Below are positions 7,898-15,815 of a DNA stretch of 64,000 nucleotides, piece by piece. Source of the stretch: Amycolatopsis orientalis DSM 43388 (GTDB lineage: Bacteria; Actinomycetota; Actinomycetes; Mycobacteriales; Pseudonocardiaceae); the NCBI RefSeq assembly GCF_000411975.1, contig NZ_ASXG01000169.1:51440-115439 (forward strand), written 5' to 3'. Position 1 is the first letter of the stretch; the number at the start of each line of letters is the position of its first letter. The notes below the pieces were generated by a model. It searched no databases. It was not told the origin of the DNA and was given only the letters and a program-made list of their open reading frames with translations. Made by a program: the position numbers and the translations under genes.

Positions 7898-8455
7898 GTG
7901 ACAGCAGTCAACGCGCCGGTGTCAGGCGCATCCCGGTTTCCGCTGCGTATGGCGGTGTTCGGGGTGCTCGCCGCGGGGGTGGTGCTGGTGCTCGTGGAAC
8001 GCGGGTACCGGGAACTGGAGGTGCAGCTGGCCGGAGTCATCCTTCGGGTGATCACCTCATCGGGGGTCTATGTGGCCGGAAATCGCGAATCGGTCTACTT
8101 CGGGTTGTCCGGCGATACTCCATTCGGGTTGCGGATGACTCCGGAATGCTCGTCGGTATTCCTTCTTCTGCCGTTGCTATTAGTGACCGCTGCACTTCTG
8201 TGGTTCCGGCCACAGAATGCCCGCCGGCTCTTTTTTTCGCTGGGAATTTCCGCGATCGCGGTGATTATGGTTAATCAGTTACGAATTCTCACCATCGTCG
8301 GGCTGGTCAACGGCCTCGGCACCGACGAGGGCTACTACTGGGGCCACACTCTGCTCGGCTCGCTGGTCAGCGTCATCGGCGGCGCGATCTCGCTGGTGCT
8401 GTTCGTCTGGCTGGCGACGCGGAAGACGAAGGCCGAGAAGCAGGCCGCGGCGTGA
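7898..8455 (+). CDS. xrtP: Exosortase/archaeosortase-family transpeptidase (exosortase P type)
   Basis: 185 residues, almost entirely transmembrane helices. The three invariant residues of the exosortase/archaeosortase family are present in order: Cys84 in MTPECSSVFLL, Arg129 in VNQLRI and His150 in YYWGHTLLG. Exosortases are membrane-embedded cysteine transpeptidases that cleave C-terminal sorting signals and attach the protein to a lipid or glycan. The GTG at 7898 is preceded by GAGAGGG and gives a normal-length protein; an upstream in-frame ATG at 7739 would add 53 hydrophilic residues. The stop overlaps the start of the glycosyltransferase gene by 4 bases. The name exosortase P is from memory of the group found with choice-of-anchor P proteins; the family call itself is firm. 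Confidence 0.88.
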   Translation: MTAVNAPVSGASRFPLRMAVFGVLAAGVVLVLVERGYRELEVQLAGVILRVITSSGVYVAGNRESVYFGLSGDTPFGLRMTPECSSVFLLLPLLLVTAALLWFRPQNARRLFFSLGISAIAVIMVNQLRILTIVGLVNGLGTDEGYYWGHTLLGSLVSVIGGAISLVLFVWLATRKTKAEKQAAA

Positions 8456-9837
8456 GCGACTCCGGCCTGAAGATCCTGCTGTCGATCACGCAGGCGTTCG
8501 CGCTCACCATGAGCGTCGCGTTCCTCGTTTACGTCGTGGTGATCGTCGTGCCGTACCTCCGCCGCAAACCCGCTCCGGTCGGCGATCCGGCCGACTTCTC
8601 CTGGCACTTCTTCGTCCCCTGCCGCGACGAGGAGGTGGTGATCCGCGAGACGGTGAAGTACCTGCGCGGCACCTTCCGCCGTGCGCACGTGTGGGTCGTG
8701 GACGACGATTCCGACGACCGCACCGCCCGCGTCGTGCGCTCGGTGTGGCGGCGCAACGGCGGCTACGACGAAAACCTGCATCTCGTCGCCCGGCAGCGGC
8801 CGGAGGCGCGCACGGGCAAGGGAGACGCGCTCAACGCCGCCTACCGCGAACTGGACGAGTGGCTCGGTCCCGACGCGGATCGGGACCGGGTGGTGGTCGT
8901 GGTGGTCGACGCGGACGGGCGTCCCGCGCCCAACTGTCTCGAAGTGTGCGCGGCGGACCACCTGTTCGGCGACGAAACCGTTGGCGCGGTCCAGCTCGAC
9001 GTCCGGATGAGCAACGCCCGCAGCCGCCCGCCCGGCCGCACCTGGTTCTCCCGCGCCTTCGGGCTCAAGCTCGCCCAGTTGCAGGACTTGGAGTTCCGCA
9101 CCGCGATCGCGGCGATCCAGACGTCCCGCGGCTTCACCGGCACGATCTCCATGGGCGGCAACGGGCAGTTCACCCGGCTGTCCGCATTGGACTCTATCGC
9201 TGGCGAAGAGCTGGCCCCGTGGCGCGGGTCGCTGCTGGAGGACTTCGAACTCGGCGTGCACTTGCTCACCGCGGGCTGGCGCACCGGATTCACCCCGGAT
9301 TCGTATGTGGCGCAAGAAGGTCTGTACAGCCTCCGCCGATTCCTGGTGCAACGCACGCGCTGGGGCCAGGGGACCATGCAGTGCATGCGGTACCTGCGCC
9401 GGATCTGGGACTCGCCGCACGTGTCCACTTTGGGCGCCGCGGAGATGATGTACTACCTGGCGCAGCCATGGATGCAGCTGCTCGGCTCACTGCTGTACCC
9501 GGTGCCGTTCATCATGCTTCTCGTGACCACCGCGGGCGATCCCGGCGAGGTGTGGACGTGGTTCACCGGCGGCGCGTGGATCCTGTTCGCGATCTACGGT
9601 TCGTTCGGGCTGCTGCCGTTCGTCGTGTGGGGCCCGATCTACCAGATGAAATGCTTGCGCAGCAAGAACATCTTCCGCGGCCTCGGCATGGGCCTGCTGT
9701 ACGCGGCCTACATCTACACCTTCTACATCACGTCCTGGCGCGCGCTGTTCCGGCTGGTGCGCGGGCGCAACGGCTGGGCCAAGACGCGCCGCAACACCGA
9801 GGCCAGCGCGGGCGTGAAGGTGGCGCTGGACGCGTAA
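8452..9837 (+). CDS. Processive family 2 glycosyltransferase, membrane-bound
   Basis: 461 residues: one N-terminal membrane helix (residues 11-35), a GT-A catalytic domain, then three or more C-terminal membrane helices from about 330 to 435. The nucleotide-sugar and metal motifs are intact: DDDSDD at 84-89, D153-A-D155, the catalytic E263-D264, and QRTRW at 300-304, the Q-x-x-R-W signature of processive enzymes such as cellulose, chitin and hyaluronan synthases. It should polymerise or transfer a sugar at the cytoplasmic face and may export the product. GTGA coupling to the exosortase gene implies that it supplies the glycan or glycolipid to which sorted proteins are attached; that is inference. 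Sugar specificity cannot be read from the sequence. Confidence 0.88.
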   Translation: MSDSGLKILLSITQAFALTMSVAFLVYVVVIVVPYLRRKPAPVGDPADFSWHFFVPCRDEEVVIRETVKYLRGTFRRAHVWVVDDDSDDRTARVVRSVWRRNGGYDENLHLVARQRPEARTGKGDALNAAYRELDEWLGPDADRDRVVVVVVDADGRPAPNCLEVCAADHLFGDETVGAVQLDVRMSNARSRPPGRTWFSRAFGLKLAQLQDLEFRTAIAAIQTSRGFTGTISMGGNGQFTRLSALDSIAGEELAPWRGSLLEDFELGVHLLTAGWRTGFTPDSYVAQEGLYSLRRFLVQRTRWGQGTMQCMRYLRRIWDSPHVSTLGAAEMMYYLAQPWMQLLGSLLYPVPFIMLLVTTAGDPGEVWTWFTGGAWILFAIYGSFGLLPFVVWGPIYQMKCLRSKNIFRGLGMGLLYAAYIYTFYITSWRALFRLVRGRNGWAKTRRNTEASAGVKVALDA

Positions 9838-9869
9838 CTGCCCGGGCTGCGTGCGCGCGGCCCCGGCAG
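9838..9869. terminator. Probable bidirectional terminator
   Basis: An imperfect GC-rich inverted repeat (CTGCCCGGG at 9838 and CCCCGGCAG at 9861) fills the 46-base gap between the convergent glycosyltransferase and amidase genes. There is no T-run, which is common in high-GC actinobacteria. Confidence 0.4.
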
Positions 9870-9883
9870 TCAGCGAGGTTCGC

Positions 9884-11806
9884 TCAGGACGCCGGTTCGA
9901 GGTCGACGTCGTCGCGGCTGACGTACGCCACGCGGTGGCCGAGCTGGATCTCCACGTACTTCGCCTTGCCCTTCACGACCTTGTTGGTCGCGACGTCGAA
10001 GGACGCCGAGTAGTACTCCGAGCCGGTCAGCCCGCCGACCGAGTACTTCTGGCCCGCGCCGAGCTGATACGGCAGCGGCTTGAGTTCCTGCACCGGGATG
10101 TCCTTCGGGTACGCCCCGGCCTCCGGGTATGCGCTGCCGTAGACCGGCACGGTCGCCTTGCCTTCCTTGGGCGTCGCGACGAAACCGTCGGCCGGGTACG
10201 CGGTGGGCGCGTCGCCCGGGTTGCGGAACCAGCCCTTCTGCCCGAGGTACCAGATCGCGGTCCAGCCGTCCTTGGTGTCCGCGACGGCGTACTTCTGGCC
10301 GGTGGCGGCGCGGCTGCCGATGTCGGATACGTCCATAGTGGACGGATTGGGTCCGTGCATGCCCGCATCGGACAGCAGCGGCGCGGACTCGCTCGGCTCG
10401 GTGTGCAGCACGACCGACGCCGAAGCCCGTTCCGGGCAAGGGTTTCCGGAGCCGATCTTGTCGCAGCCGGTGAACACCAGCCGGTTGGCGGAGAACTCCG
10501 GCGCGATCACGACCAGGCCGGAATCCGGCGCGCCGTCGTGCTCGAGCGGGGCGCCGAGCAGGTCGAAGTAGTGGGCCCAGTCCCAGTACGGGCCCGGGTC
10601 CCAGTGCATGCTCTTGATCTTGTCCGCGTTCGGGCCGGGCACGTTGTCGTGGCCGAGGACGTGCGCCCGGTCCAGCGGAACGCCGAAGCGGTGCGCGAGG
10701 TAGCGCACGAGCTTCGCGGACTGCCGGTACATCGCCTCGGTGAACCAGGTGCCCTGCGCGGCGAAGCCCTCGTGCTCGACGCCGAGGGACTTCGCGTTCA
10801 GGTACCAGTTCCCGGCGTGCCAGCCGACGTCCTTGGTCGGCACGTGCTGGGCGATCTGGCCGTCCGACGAGCGGACCGTGTAGTGCCACGCGGTCTGGCC
10901 CGGGGTCTGGGCCTGCTTCAGCACCGAGTCCCAGGTGCCCTCGGTGTCGTGGATGACGATGTAGTCGATCTTCTGGTCGCGCGGGCGGTCGGCCTGGTCG
11001 TAGTTGCCGTAGCTGTCGCCGATCTTCTGGAACGGCGCGGGCACCGATTCGCAGGACAGCGACCGCGGGCACTCGGTGGCCGGCGGCTGCCCGGCACGGA
11101 GGCCGAGACGGTCCGCTTGGGTCCGGTCCGGGGTGACGCCGGAGGTCGCGGCGAGTTTGACGGCTTGGCCGTCGTCGGTCGTACGCGCGACGCCGCTGTT
11201 GATGGTGGCGAAGACTTCGTCGGCGAACGTACGCGCGCCGGTGACGTCCTCGGAGCCGCTGTATCGCGCGACGGCGCCGTACCAGTCCTTCGCGTTGTCG
11301 CTCTGGACGCCCAGCTCTCGCTGGTACTCCGCCAGTAGTGCCGCGCCGCCGCGGATGTTCGCTTCGGCGTCCGTACGCAGCTTCGCGGCGTCGGTGTGCA
11401 GCAGCTCGGCGGCCTTGTCGATGGTTTGGCTGCCGGGCGGGGGAGGCGTGGGCTCGAGCGCCCGTAGCCGCAGGGTCGGCCGCGAGTCGTCGCCGCGCGG
11501 GTCTTCGTCGGGGTTGTCGAATTCGCTGGTGCGCAGGCCGGCGGTGCGGACGTCGGTGAGGTGCATCGGGCCGTACCCGGCGGCGGTGCTGGGCGCGCCG
11601 GAATGAGTGTCCCAGCGGGATTCCAGGTACGAGACGGCGAGCAGCACGTCGACGGGGACGCCGAATTCGGAGGCTGCGTCGGCGAAGGCGCGCTGGCGGG
11701 CTTCGTTGGCCGGCTGCGCGGAGGCGGGCACGCTGACCGCGATCGCGGCCAATGCCAGCAGCCCGGTGGTGGCAGCGGCCAGGCGCCACGGGAGTGAGCG
11801 GGGCAT
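9884..11806 (-). CDS. Secreted peptidoglycan hydrolase: lysozyme-like domain plus Amidase_2
   Basis: 640 residues. A Sec signal peptide (PRSLPWRLAAATTGLLALAA, cleavage near ASAQP) is followed by a lytic-transglycosylase/lysozyme-like region (VPVDVLLAVSYLESRWDTHSG, probable catalytic Glu; then AAGYGPMHLTDV) at about residues 35-230. An N-acetylmuramoyl-L-alanine amidase of the Amidase_2 type follows at about 280-440, with zinc-ligand segments YIVIHDTEG, VEHEGF and HVLGHDNVPGP. The remaining 200 residues contain two SH3-like segments (YAVADTKDGWTAIWYLGQKGW and the C-terminal YVEIQLGHRVAYV strand). Two cleavage activities on one secreted chain fit cell-wall remodelling. The ATG at 11806 was chosen because the signal peptide starts there. 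It is convergent with the glycosyltransferase. Confidence 0.87.
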   Translation of the reverse strand: MPRSLPWRLAAATTGLLALAAIAVSVPASAQPANEARQRAFADAASEFGVPVDVLLAVSYLESRWDTHSGAPSTAAGYGPMHLTDVRTAGLRTSEFDNPDEDPRGDDSRPTLRLRALEPTPPPPGSQTIDKAAELLHTDAAKLRTDAEANIRGGAALLAEYQRELGVQSDNAKDWYGAVARYSGSEDVTGARTFADEVFATINSGVARTTDDGQAVKLAATSGVTPDRTQADRLGLRAGQPPATECPRSLSCESVPAPFQKIGDSYGNYDQADRPRDQKIDYIVIHDTEGTWDSVLKQAQTPGQTAWHYTVRSSDGQIAQHVPTKDVGWHAGNWYLNAKSLGVEHEGFAAQGTWFTEAMYRQSAKLVRYLAHRFGVPLDRAHVLGHDNVPGPNADKIKSMHWDPGPYWDWAHYFDLLGAPLEHDGAPDSGLVVIAPEFSANRLVFTGCDKIGSGNPCPERASASVVLHTEPSESAPLLSDAGMHGPNPSTMDVSDIGSRAATGQKYAVADTKDGWTAIWYLGQKGWFRNPGDAPTAYPADGFVATPKEGKATVPVYGSAYPEAGAYPKDIPVQELKPLPYQLGAGQKYSVGGLTGSEYYSASFDVATNKVVKGKAKYVEIQLGHRVAYVSRDDVDLEPAS

Positions 11807-12026
11807 AGGAGGACTCCAGGAGTGAGATGCCTGTCTGTGCGAATCCAACCAGGAACCGAGGGGAGTCGGCGGTGTTTTTCCGCCGGATGGGGTCCGATCG
11901 GGCACGCGGTGCTGCCCCGGCTGCCTGCGGCCTGGTGGAGGCGCTCGCTCCCGGCCTGGAACAAAGTGGCCGGTCAGCGGCTTCCGTCCCAGGTTTCACC
12001 AGGTCCGGCGGACCCTCCTTGCGAAG

Positions 12027-12053
12027 CTGGCACTCACATGGCTAGAGTGCTAA
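12027..12053 (+). promoter_or_regulatory. CIRCE operator (HrcA site) of groESL
   Basis: The arms CTGGCACTC (12027-12035) and GAGTGCTAA (12045-12053) with a 9-base spacer match the CIRCE consensus TTAGCACTC-N9-GAGTGCTAA with two differences in the left arm. CIRCE binds the HrcA repressor, so groES should be induced by heat. It lies about 100 bases upstream of groES. The rest of the 349-base gap 11807-12155 holds the amidase upstream region on the other strand and shows no further recognised element. Confidence 0.92.
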
Positions 12054-12155
12054 TCGAACGGCCCGGACACGCCCCGGCACCCGCGACGGCGGGGGTGGTA
12101 TGAGCCGTAACCAGTCATCATGCCGACGCTTTCGACGACCGTGGAGGTCAACCCG

Positions 12156-12449
12156 GTGAGCGTGAACATCAAGCCGCTCGAGGACAAGATCGTTGTCCAG
12201 ACGAGCGAGGCCGAGGAGACGACCGCTTCCGGCCTCGTCATCCCCGACACCGCCAAGGAGAAGCCCCAGGAGGGCAAGGTTCTGGCCGTGGGCCCGGGCC
12301 GCATCGACGACAAGGGCAACCGCGTTCCGCTGGACGTGGCTGTCGGCGACGTCGTCATCTACTCCAAGTACGGCGGCACCGAGGTCAAGTACAACGGCGA
12401 GGACTACCTGATCCTCTCCGCCCGCGACGTGCTGGCCGTCATCAACTGA
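12156..12449 (+). CDS. groES: Co-chaperonin GroES
   Basis: 97 residues, the standard length. It is the heptameric lid that binds GroEL and closes the folding chamber. VNIKPLEDKIVVQ at the start, the mobile-loop segment EAEETTASGLVIPDTAKEKP, the GPGR turn and the YSKYGGTEVKYNGEDYLIL C-terminal block are all canonical. The GTG at 12156 is preceded by GGAGG 8 bases upstream; an upstream in-frame ATG at 12120 would add 12 non-conserved residues. The CIRCE element upstream controls it. A hairpin separates it from groEL1. Confidence 0.97.
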   Translation: MSVNIKPLEDKIVVQTSEAEETTASGLVIPDTAKEKPQEGKVLAVGPGRIDDKGNRVPLDVAVGDVVIYSKYGGTEVKYNGEDYLILSARDVLAVIN

Positions 12450-12470
12450 CGCGTCACTCGCAGCGCAAGG

Positions 12471-12510
12471 ACGCCCCGGGCCCCGCTCATGCCGGGGTGC
12501 GGGGCGTTTT
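12471..12510 (+). terminator. Hairpin with T-run between groES and groEL1
   Basis: ACGCCCC at 12471-12477 pairs with GGGGCGT at 12501-12507, with further GC pairing inside (GGCCCCG with CGGGGT), and the stem ends in TTTT. It has the form of an intrinsic terminator but sits inside the groES-groEL1 operon, so it may attenuate groEL1 or stabilise the groES message. Confidence 0.65.
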
Positions 12511-12547
12511 GCGTCGCACGACAACCGAAAGGTAAGCGGAAAGCGTT

Positions 12548-14161
12548 ATGCCCAAGCAGATCAGTTTCGACGAGGACGCTCGTCGCGCGCTCGAGCGCGG
12601 GGTGAACAAGCTCGCCGACGCGGTCAAGGTCACCCTCGGCCCGCGCGGTCGCCACGTCGTCCTCGACAAGAAGTTCGGCGGCCCGACGATCACCCTCGAC
12701 GGCGTCACCGTCGCCCGCGAGGTCGAACTCGACGACCCGTTCGAGAACCTCGGCGCGCAGCTCGCCAAGAGCGTCGCCACCAAGACCAACGACGTCGCCG
12801 GCGACGGCACCACCACCGCCACGGTGCTGGCCCAGTCGCTGGTTAAGCACGGCCTGAAGAACGTCGCCGCGGGCGCCAACCCGACCGCGGTCGGCAAGGG
12901 CATCGAGGCGGCCGCGGAGAAGGTCGTCGAGGTCCTCAAGGCCAAGGCCACCCCGGTCAAGGGCCGCGACAACATCGCCCAGGTCGGCACCGTCACCTCG
13001 CGCGACGCGACGATCGGCGCGCTGCTCGGCGAGGCCGTCGAGCGCGTGGGCGAGGACGGCGTGATCACCATCGAGGAGTCGTCCACGCTGGCGACCGACC
13101 TCGTGATCACCGAGGGCGTCCAGTTCGACAAGGGCTTCCTCTCGGCGCACTTCGCGACCAACCCGGAGGACCAGAAGGCGATCCTCGAGGACGCCTACGT
13201 CCTGCTGCACCGCGAGAAGATCTCGGCGCTGGCCGACCTGCTCCCGGTGCTGGAGAAGGTCGTCGAGGCGAAGAAGCCGCTGCTCATCATCGCCGAGGAC
13301 GTCGACGGCGAGGCGCTGTCCACCCTCGTGGTGAACTCGCTGCGCAAGACGATCACCGCGGTCGCGGTCAAGGCCCCGTTCTTCGGCGACCGCCGCAAGG
13401 CGTTCCTGGACGACCTGGCCGTCGTCACCGGCGGCGAGGTGATCTCCGCGGAGATCGGCCGCAAGCTGTCCGAGGTCGACCTCAGCTCGCTGGGCAAGGC
13501 CCGCCGGATCGTCGTCACCAAGGACGACACGACGATCGTCGACGGCGCGGGCACCAAGGACGCCATCGCCGCGCGGACCGCGCAGATCCGCAAGGAGATC
13601 GAGACCACCGACTCCGACTGGGACCGCGAAAAGCTGCAGGAGCGGCTCGCGAAGCTCGGCGGCGGCGTGGCCGTGATCAAGGTCGGCGCGGCCACCGAGA
13701 CCGAGCTGAACGAGCGCAAGCACCGCATCGAGGACGCCGTGGCTTCGACCAAGGCGGCCGTCGAAGAGGGCATCCTGCCCGGCGGCGGTTCGGCGCTGGT
13801 GCACGCGGTCAAGGAACTCGAGGGCAACCTCGGCCTGACCGGCGACGAGGCGACCGGTGTCGCCATCGTCCGCGACGCGCTCACCGCCCCGCTGCACTGG
13901 ATCGCGACGAACGCGGGCCACGAGGGCGCGGTCATCGTGAACAAGGTCCAGGAACAGGGCTGGGGCCAGGGCTTCAACGCGGCCACCGGCGAACTGACCG
14001 ACCTGATCGCGGCCGGCATCGTCGACCCGGTCAAGGTGACCCGCTCGGCCGTCGCGAACGCGGCGTCCATCGCCCGGCTGGTGCTCACCACGGAAAGCTC
14101 CGTGGTCGAGAAGCCGGCCGAGGAAGAGCCGGAAGCCGCTGGCCACGGGCACGCGCACTGA
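12548..14161 (+). CDS. groEL1: Chaperonin GroEL1 with His-rich C-terminus
   Basis: 537 residues. It begins MPKQISFDEDARRALERGVNKLADAV and contains the ATP-binding VAGDGTTTATVLAQ segment and the GGG(S)AL-type LPGGGSALVHAV motif. The C-terminus ends EEEPEAAGHGHAH; the histidine tail replaces the Gly-Gly-Met tail of housekeeping GroELs and marks the GroEL1 paralogue that lies next to groES in actinobacteria. In mycobacteria GroEL1 is dispensable for bulk folding and has specialised roles such as cell-envelope and biofilm functions; a second groEL is expected elsewhere in this genome. Its start is 98 bases after groES, across a terminator-like hairpin. Confidence 0.95.
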   Translation: MPKQISFDEDARRALERGVNKLADAVKVTLGPRGRHVVLDKKFGGPTITLDGVTVAREVELDDPFENLGAQLAKSVATKTNDVAGDGTTTATVLAQSLVKHGLKNVAAGANPTAVGKGIEAAAEKVVEVLKAKATPVKGRDNIAQVGTVTSRDATIGALLGEAVERVGEDGVITIEESSTLATDLVITEGVQFDKGFLSAHFATNPEDQKAILEDAYVLLHREKISALADLLPVLEKVVEAKKPLLIIAEDVDGEALSTLVVNSLRKTITAVAVKAPFFGDRRKAFLDDLAVVTGGEVISAEIGRKLSEVDLSSLGKARRIVVTKDDTTIVDGAGTKDAIAARTAQIRKEIETTDSDWDREKLQERLAKLGGGVAVIKVGAATETELNERKHRIEDAVASTKAAVEEGILPGGGSALVHAVKELEGNLGLTGDEATGVAIVRDALTAPLHWIATNAGHEGAVIVNKVQEQGWGQGFNAATGELTDLIAAGIVDPVKVTRSAVANAASIARLVLTTESSVVEKPAEEEPEAAGHGHAH

Positions 14162-14190
14162 CGCGGGCTCGTCCCGCACTCGCGGTTCGC

Positions 14191-14222
14191 GGGGCGGCAT
14201 TCCCTTCGGGGAGTGCCGCCCC
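14191..14222 (+). terminator. groEL1 terminator hairpin
   Basis: A 14-base stem (GGGGCGGCATTCCC, 14191-14204) pairs with 14209-14222 through one G-T pair and closes on a TTCG tetraloop with a C-G closing pair, an exceptionally stable RNA hairpin. It lies 30 bases after the groEL1 stop. No long T-run follows. Confidence 0.85.
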
Positions 14223-14333
14223 GCTTCACGTTGTGCTGTCGCCCTTTCGCGAGGCCGCCGCGATCTCGCGCTCGCCCGGAACACCTAGGCGCCCGCGGAT
14301 GGTTGTCCCCACTGGAGGGTGGGGGCTGGCCGG

Positions 14334-15074
14334 TCAGGCGGTGAACCCTCCGTCCACCGTGATCGACGTTCCCGTCAGGTATCGCCCATCCGGACCCGCC
14401 ACATATGCCACCGCGGCCGCGATGTCCGACGGATTTCCGTAGTGCCCCAAGGCGATATGCGCCAGCTGGTCCCCGGAATGCGGGCCGTCCGCCGGGTTCA
14501 TCTCGGTGTCCGTCGAGCCCGGGTGGACCACCATCGCCGTGATCCCGCGCGGGCCCAGGTCGCGGGCCAAGCCCTTCGTCATCCCGACCAGCGCTGATTT
14601 GCTCGCCGAGTACAGGCTCAATCCGACGAACGGCGAGCGCTCCGCCAGGTCGCTGCCGATCGACACGATCCGGCCGCCCGGCTTCATGTGCCGCACCGCG
14701 GCTCGGGCCGCCACCAGCGGGGCCTTCACGTGGATCGCCAGGGTGCGGTCGATCGTCTCCGTGGTCAGCTCGTCGACCGGCGCCGCCGGGAACACCCCGG
14801 CGTTGTTCACCAGCACGTCCAGTCCGCCCAGTTCGGCCGCGGTCTGGTCGACCGCGCTGGTCACGGCGTCCGCGTCCGCGGCGTCCGCCTGCAGGGCCAG
14901 GCCGCGCCTGCCGAGTTTTTCGAGGGACGCGACCACGTCCGCCGCCCGGTCCGCGGCGCGTTCGTAGGTGATCGCGACGTCCGCGCCGTCCTCCGCCAGC
15001 CGGAGTGCGATCGCCGCGCCGATCCCGCGGCTTCCGCCGGTGACCAGCGCGACCTTGCCGTCCAGGGTGCCCAT
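14334..15074 (-). CDS. Short-chain dehydrogenase/reductase (SDR)
   Basis: 246 residues with the classical SDR plan: the NAD(P)-binding TGGSRGIGAAIALRLAE near the N-terminus, DVLVNNAG near residue 85, a catalytic Ser in VSIGSD, Tyr and Lys in YSASKSAL, and VHPGSTDTEM. The C-terminal GTSITVDGGF is the typical substrate-loop end. It resembles FabG-like 3-oxoacyl reductases, but the substrate cannot be inferred. The ATG at 15074 follows GAGGTGGGGC and puts the Rossmann strand at the N-terminus. It is divergent from a TetR gene and shares with it an intergenic region that holds a duplicated 19-base element, so it is probably that regulator's target. Confidence 0.9.
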   Translation of the reverse strand: MGTLDGKVALVTGGSRGIGAAIALRLAEDGADVAITYERAADRAADVVASLEKLGRRGLALQADAADADAVTSAVDQTAAELGGLDVLVNNAGVFPAAPVDELTTETIDRTLAIHVKAPLVAARAAVRHMKPGGRIVSIGSDLAERSPFVGLSLYSASKSALVGMTKGLARDLGPRGITAMVVHPGSTDTEMNPADGPHSGDQLAHIALGHYGNPSDIAAAVAYVAGPDGRYLTGTSITVDGGFTA

Positions 15075-15085
15075 GCCCCACCTCT

Positions 15086-15156
15086 TTCTGTAGTGATGAC
15101 TAAATAAATAGCCGCGTACGATGGGCTGGGTCAAGACTTCTGTAGCGCTCACTAAA
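15086..15156. promoter_or_regulatory. Two direct copies of a 19-base element, likely TetR operator
   Basis: TTCTGTAGTGATGACTAAA (15086-15104) and TTCTGTAGCGCTCACTAAA (15138-15156) are direct repeats whose starts are 52 bases apart, close to five helical turns. Each contains the near-palindrome TAG-N6-CTA. They flank the AT-rich TAAATAAATAG stretch, the probable promoter zone between the SDR and TetR genes. The second copy ends 11 bases before the TetR ATG, a position suited to autorepression. Confidence 0.7.
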
Positions 15157-15167
15157 GAAGGTGGTCC

Positions 15168-15809
15168 ATGTCACCCCGCGGCCGCCCGCGCGCGTTCGAC
15201 CGCGAGCGTGCGCTCACCCAGGCCATGCTGGTGTTCTGGGAGCGCGGCTACGACGGTGCGTCGCTGGCGGAGCTGACTGAGGCGATGGGGATCAAACCGC
15301 CGAGTCTGTACGCGGCCTTCGGAGACAAGGAAGCACTGTTCCGCGAAGCGATCGAGCACTACCAATCCGTGTACGGGCAGCACACGATGCGCGCGTTGAC
15401 TGAAGAGCCGACAGCGCGCGCGGCGGTCGAAGCGATGCTTCGCGATAACGCTTGCGCGTACGTGGAGCCAGGCCATCCCAAGGGCTGCATGGTCGTCCTG
15501 GCGGCCACCAACTGCACGCCGGCCAACGCGTCCGTGTGGAAGTTCCTAGCCGCTTCGCGCGACGAAGTGCGCCACCGGCTTCGCGCGCGCCTTCGTCGCG
15601 GAGTCGAAGAAGGCGACCTCGCGGCCACTGTGGACATTGATGCGCTCAGTGCGCTGTACGCGACTGTCTTTTACGGACTCACCATGCAGGCGCGCGACGG
15701 CGTCAGCCTCGACTCGCTGATGACCGTCATCGACCTCGCGCTCTCGCTGTGGCCCGAAAACGGCGGAGGGGCGGCGTCCACAGTGGACACCGCCCCTTCC
15801 GCGCCGTGA
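15168..15809 (+). CDS. TetR-family transcriptional regulator
   Basis: 213 residues. The N-terminal helix-turn-helix (residues 9-55; ALTQAMLVFWERGYDGASLAELTEAMGIKPPSLYAAFGDKEALF) is a typical TetR DNA-binding domain; the C-terminal half (AVEAMLRDNACAYVEP, GCMVVLAATNCTPAN, then helices ending ALSLWPENGG) resembles the TetR_C_16/AcrR-like ligand-binding group found next to oxidoreductases. AAGGTGG precedes the ATG. It is divergent from the SDR gene and probably controls both through the repeated element between them. The stop is 6 bases from the stop of the whiB gene on the other strand. Confidence 0.9.
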   Translation: MSPRGRPRAFDRERALTQAMLVFWERGYDGASLAELTEAMGIKPPSLYAAFGDKEALFREAIEHYQSVYGQHTMRALTEEPTARAAVEAMLRDNACAYVEPGHPKGCMVVLAATNCTPANASVWKFLAASRDEVRHRLRARLRRGVEEGDLAATVDIDALSALYATVFYGLTMQARDGVSLDSLMTVIDLALSLWPENGGGAASTVDTAPSAP

Positions 15810-15815
15810 GCAAAG

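Noticed and set aside
5381..9837. A polysaccharide biosynthesis gene cluster in the strict sense.
   Set aside because: Only one epimerase and one glycosyltransferase are present, without flippase, polymerase or further sugar-nucleotide genes.
12404..14284. Long minus-strand frame covering groEL1.
   Set aside because: Antisense shadow of a strongly coding gene with third-position GC bias.
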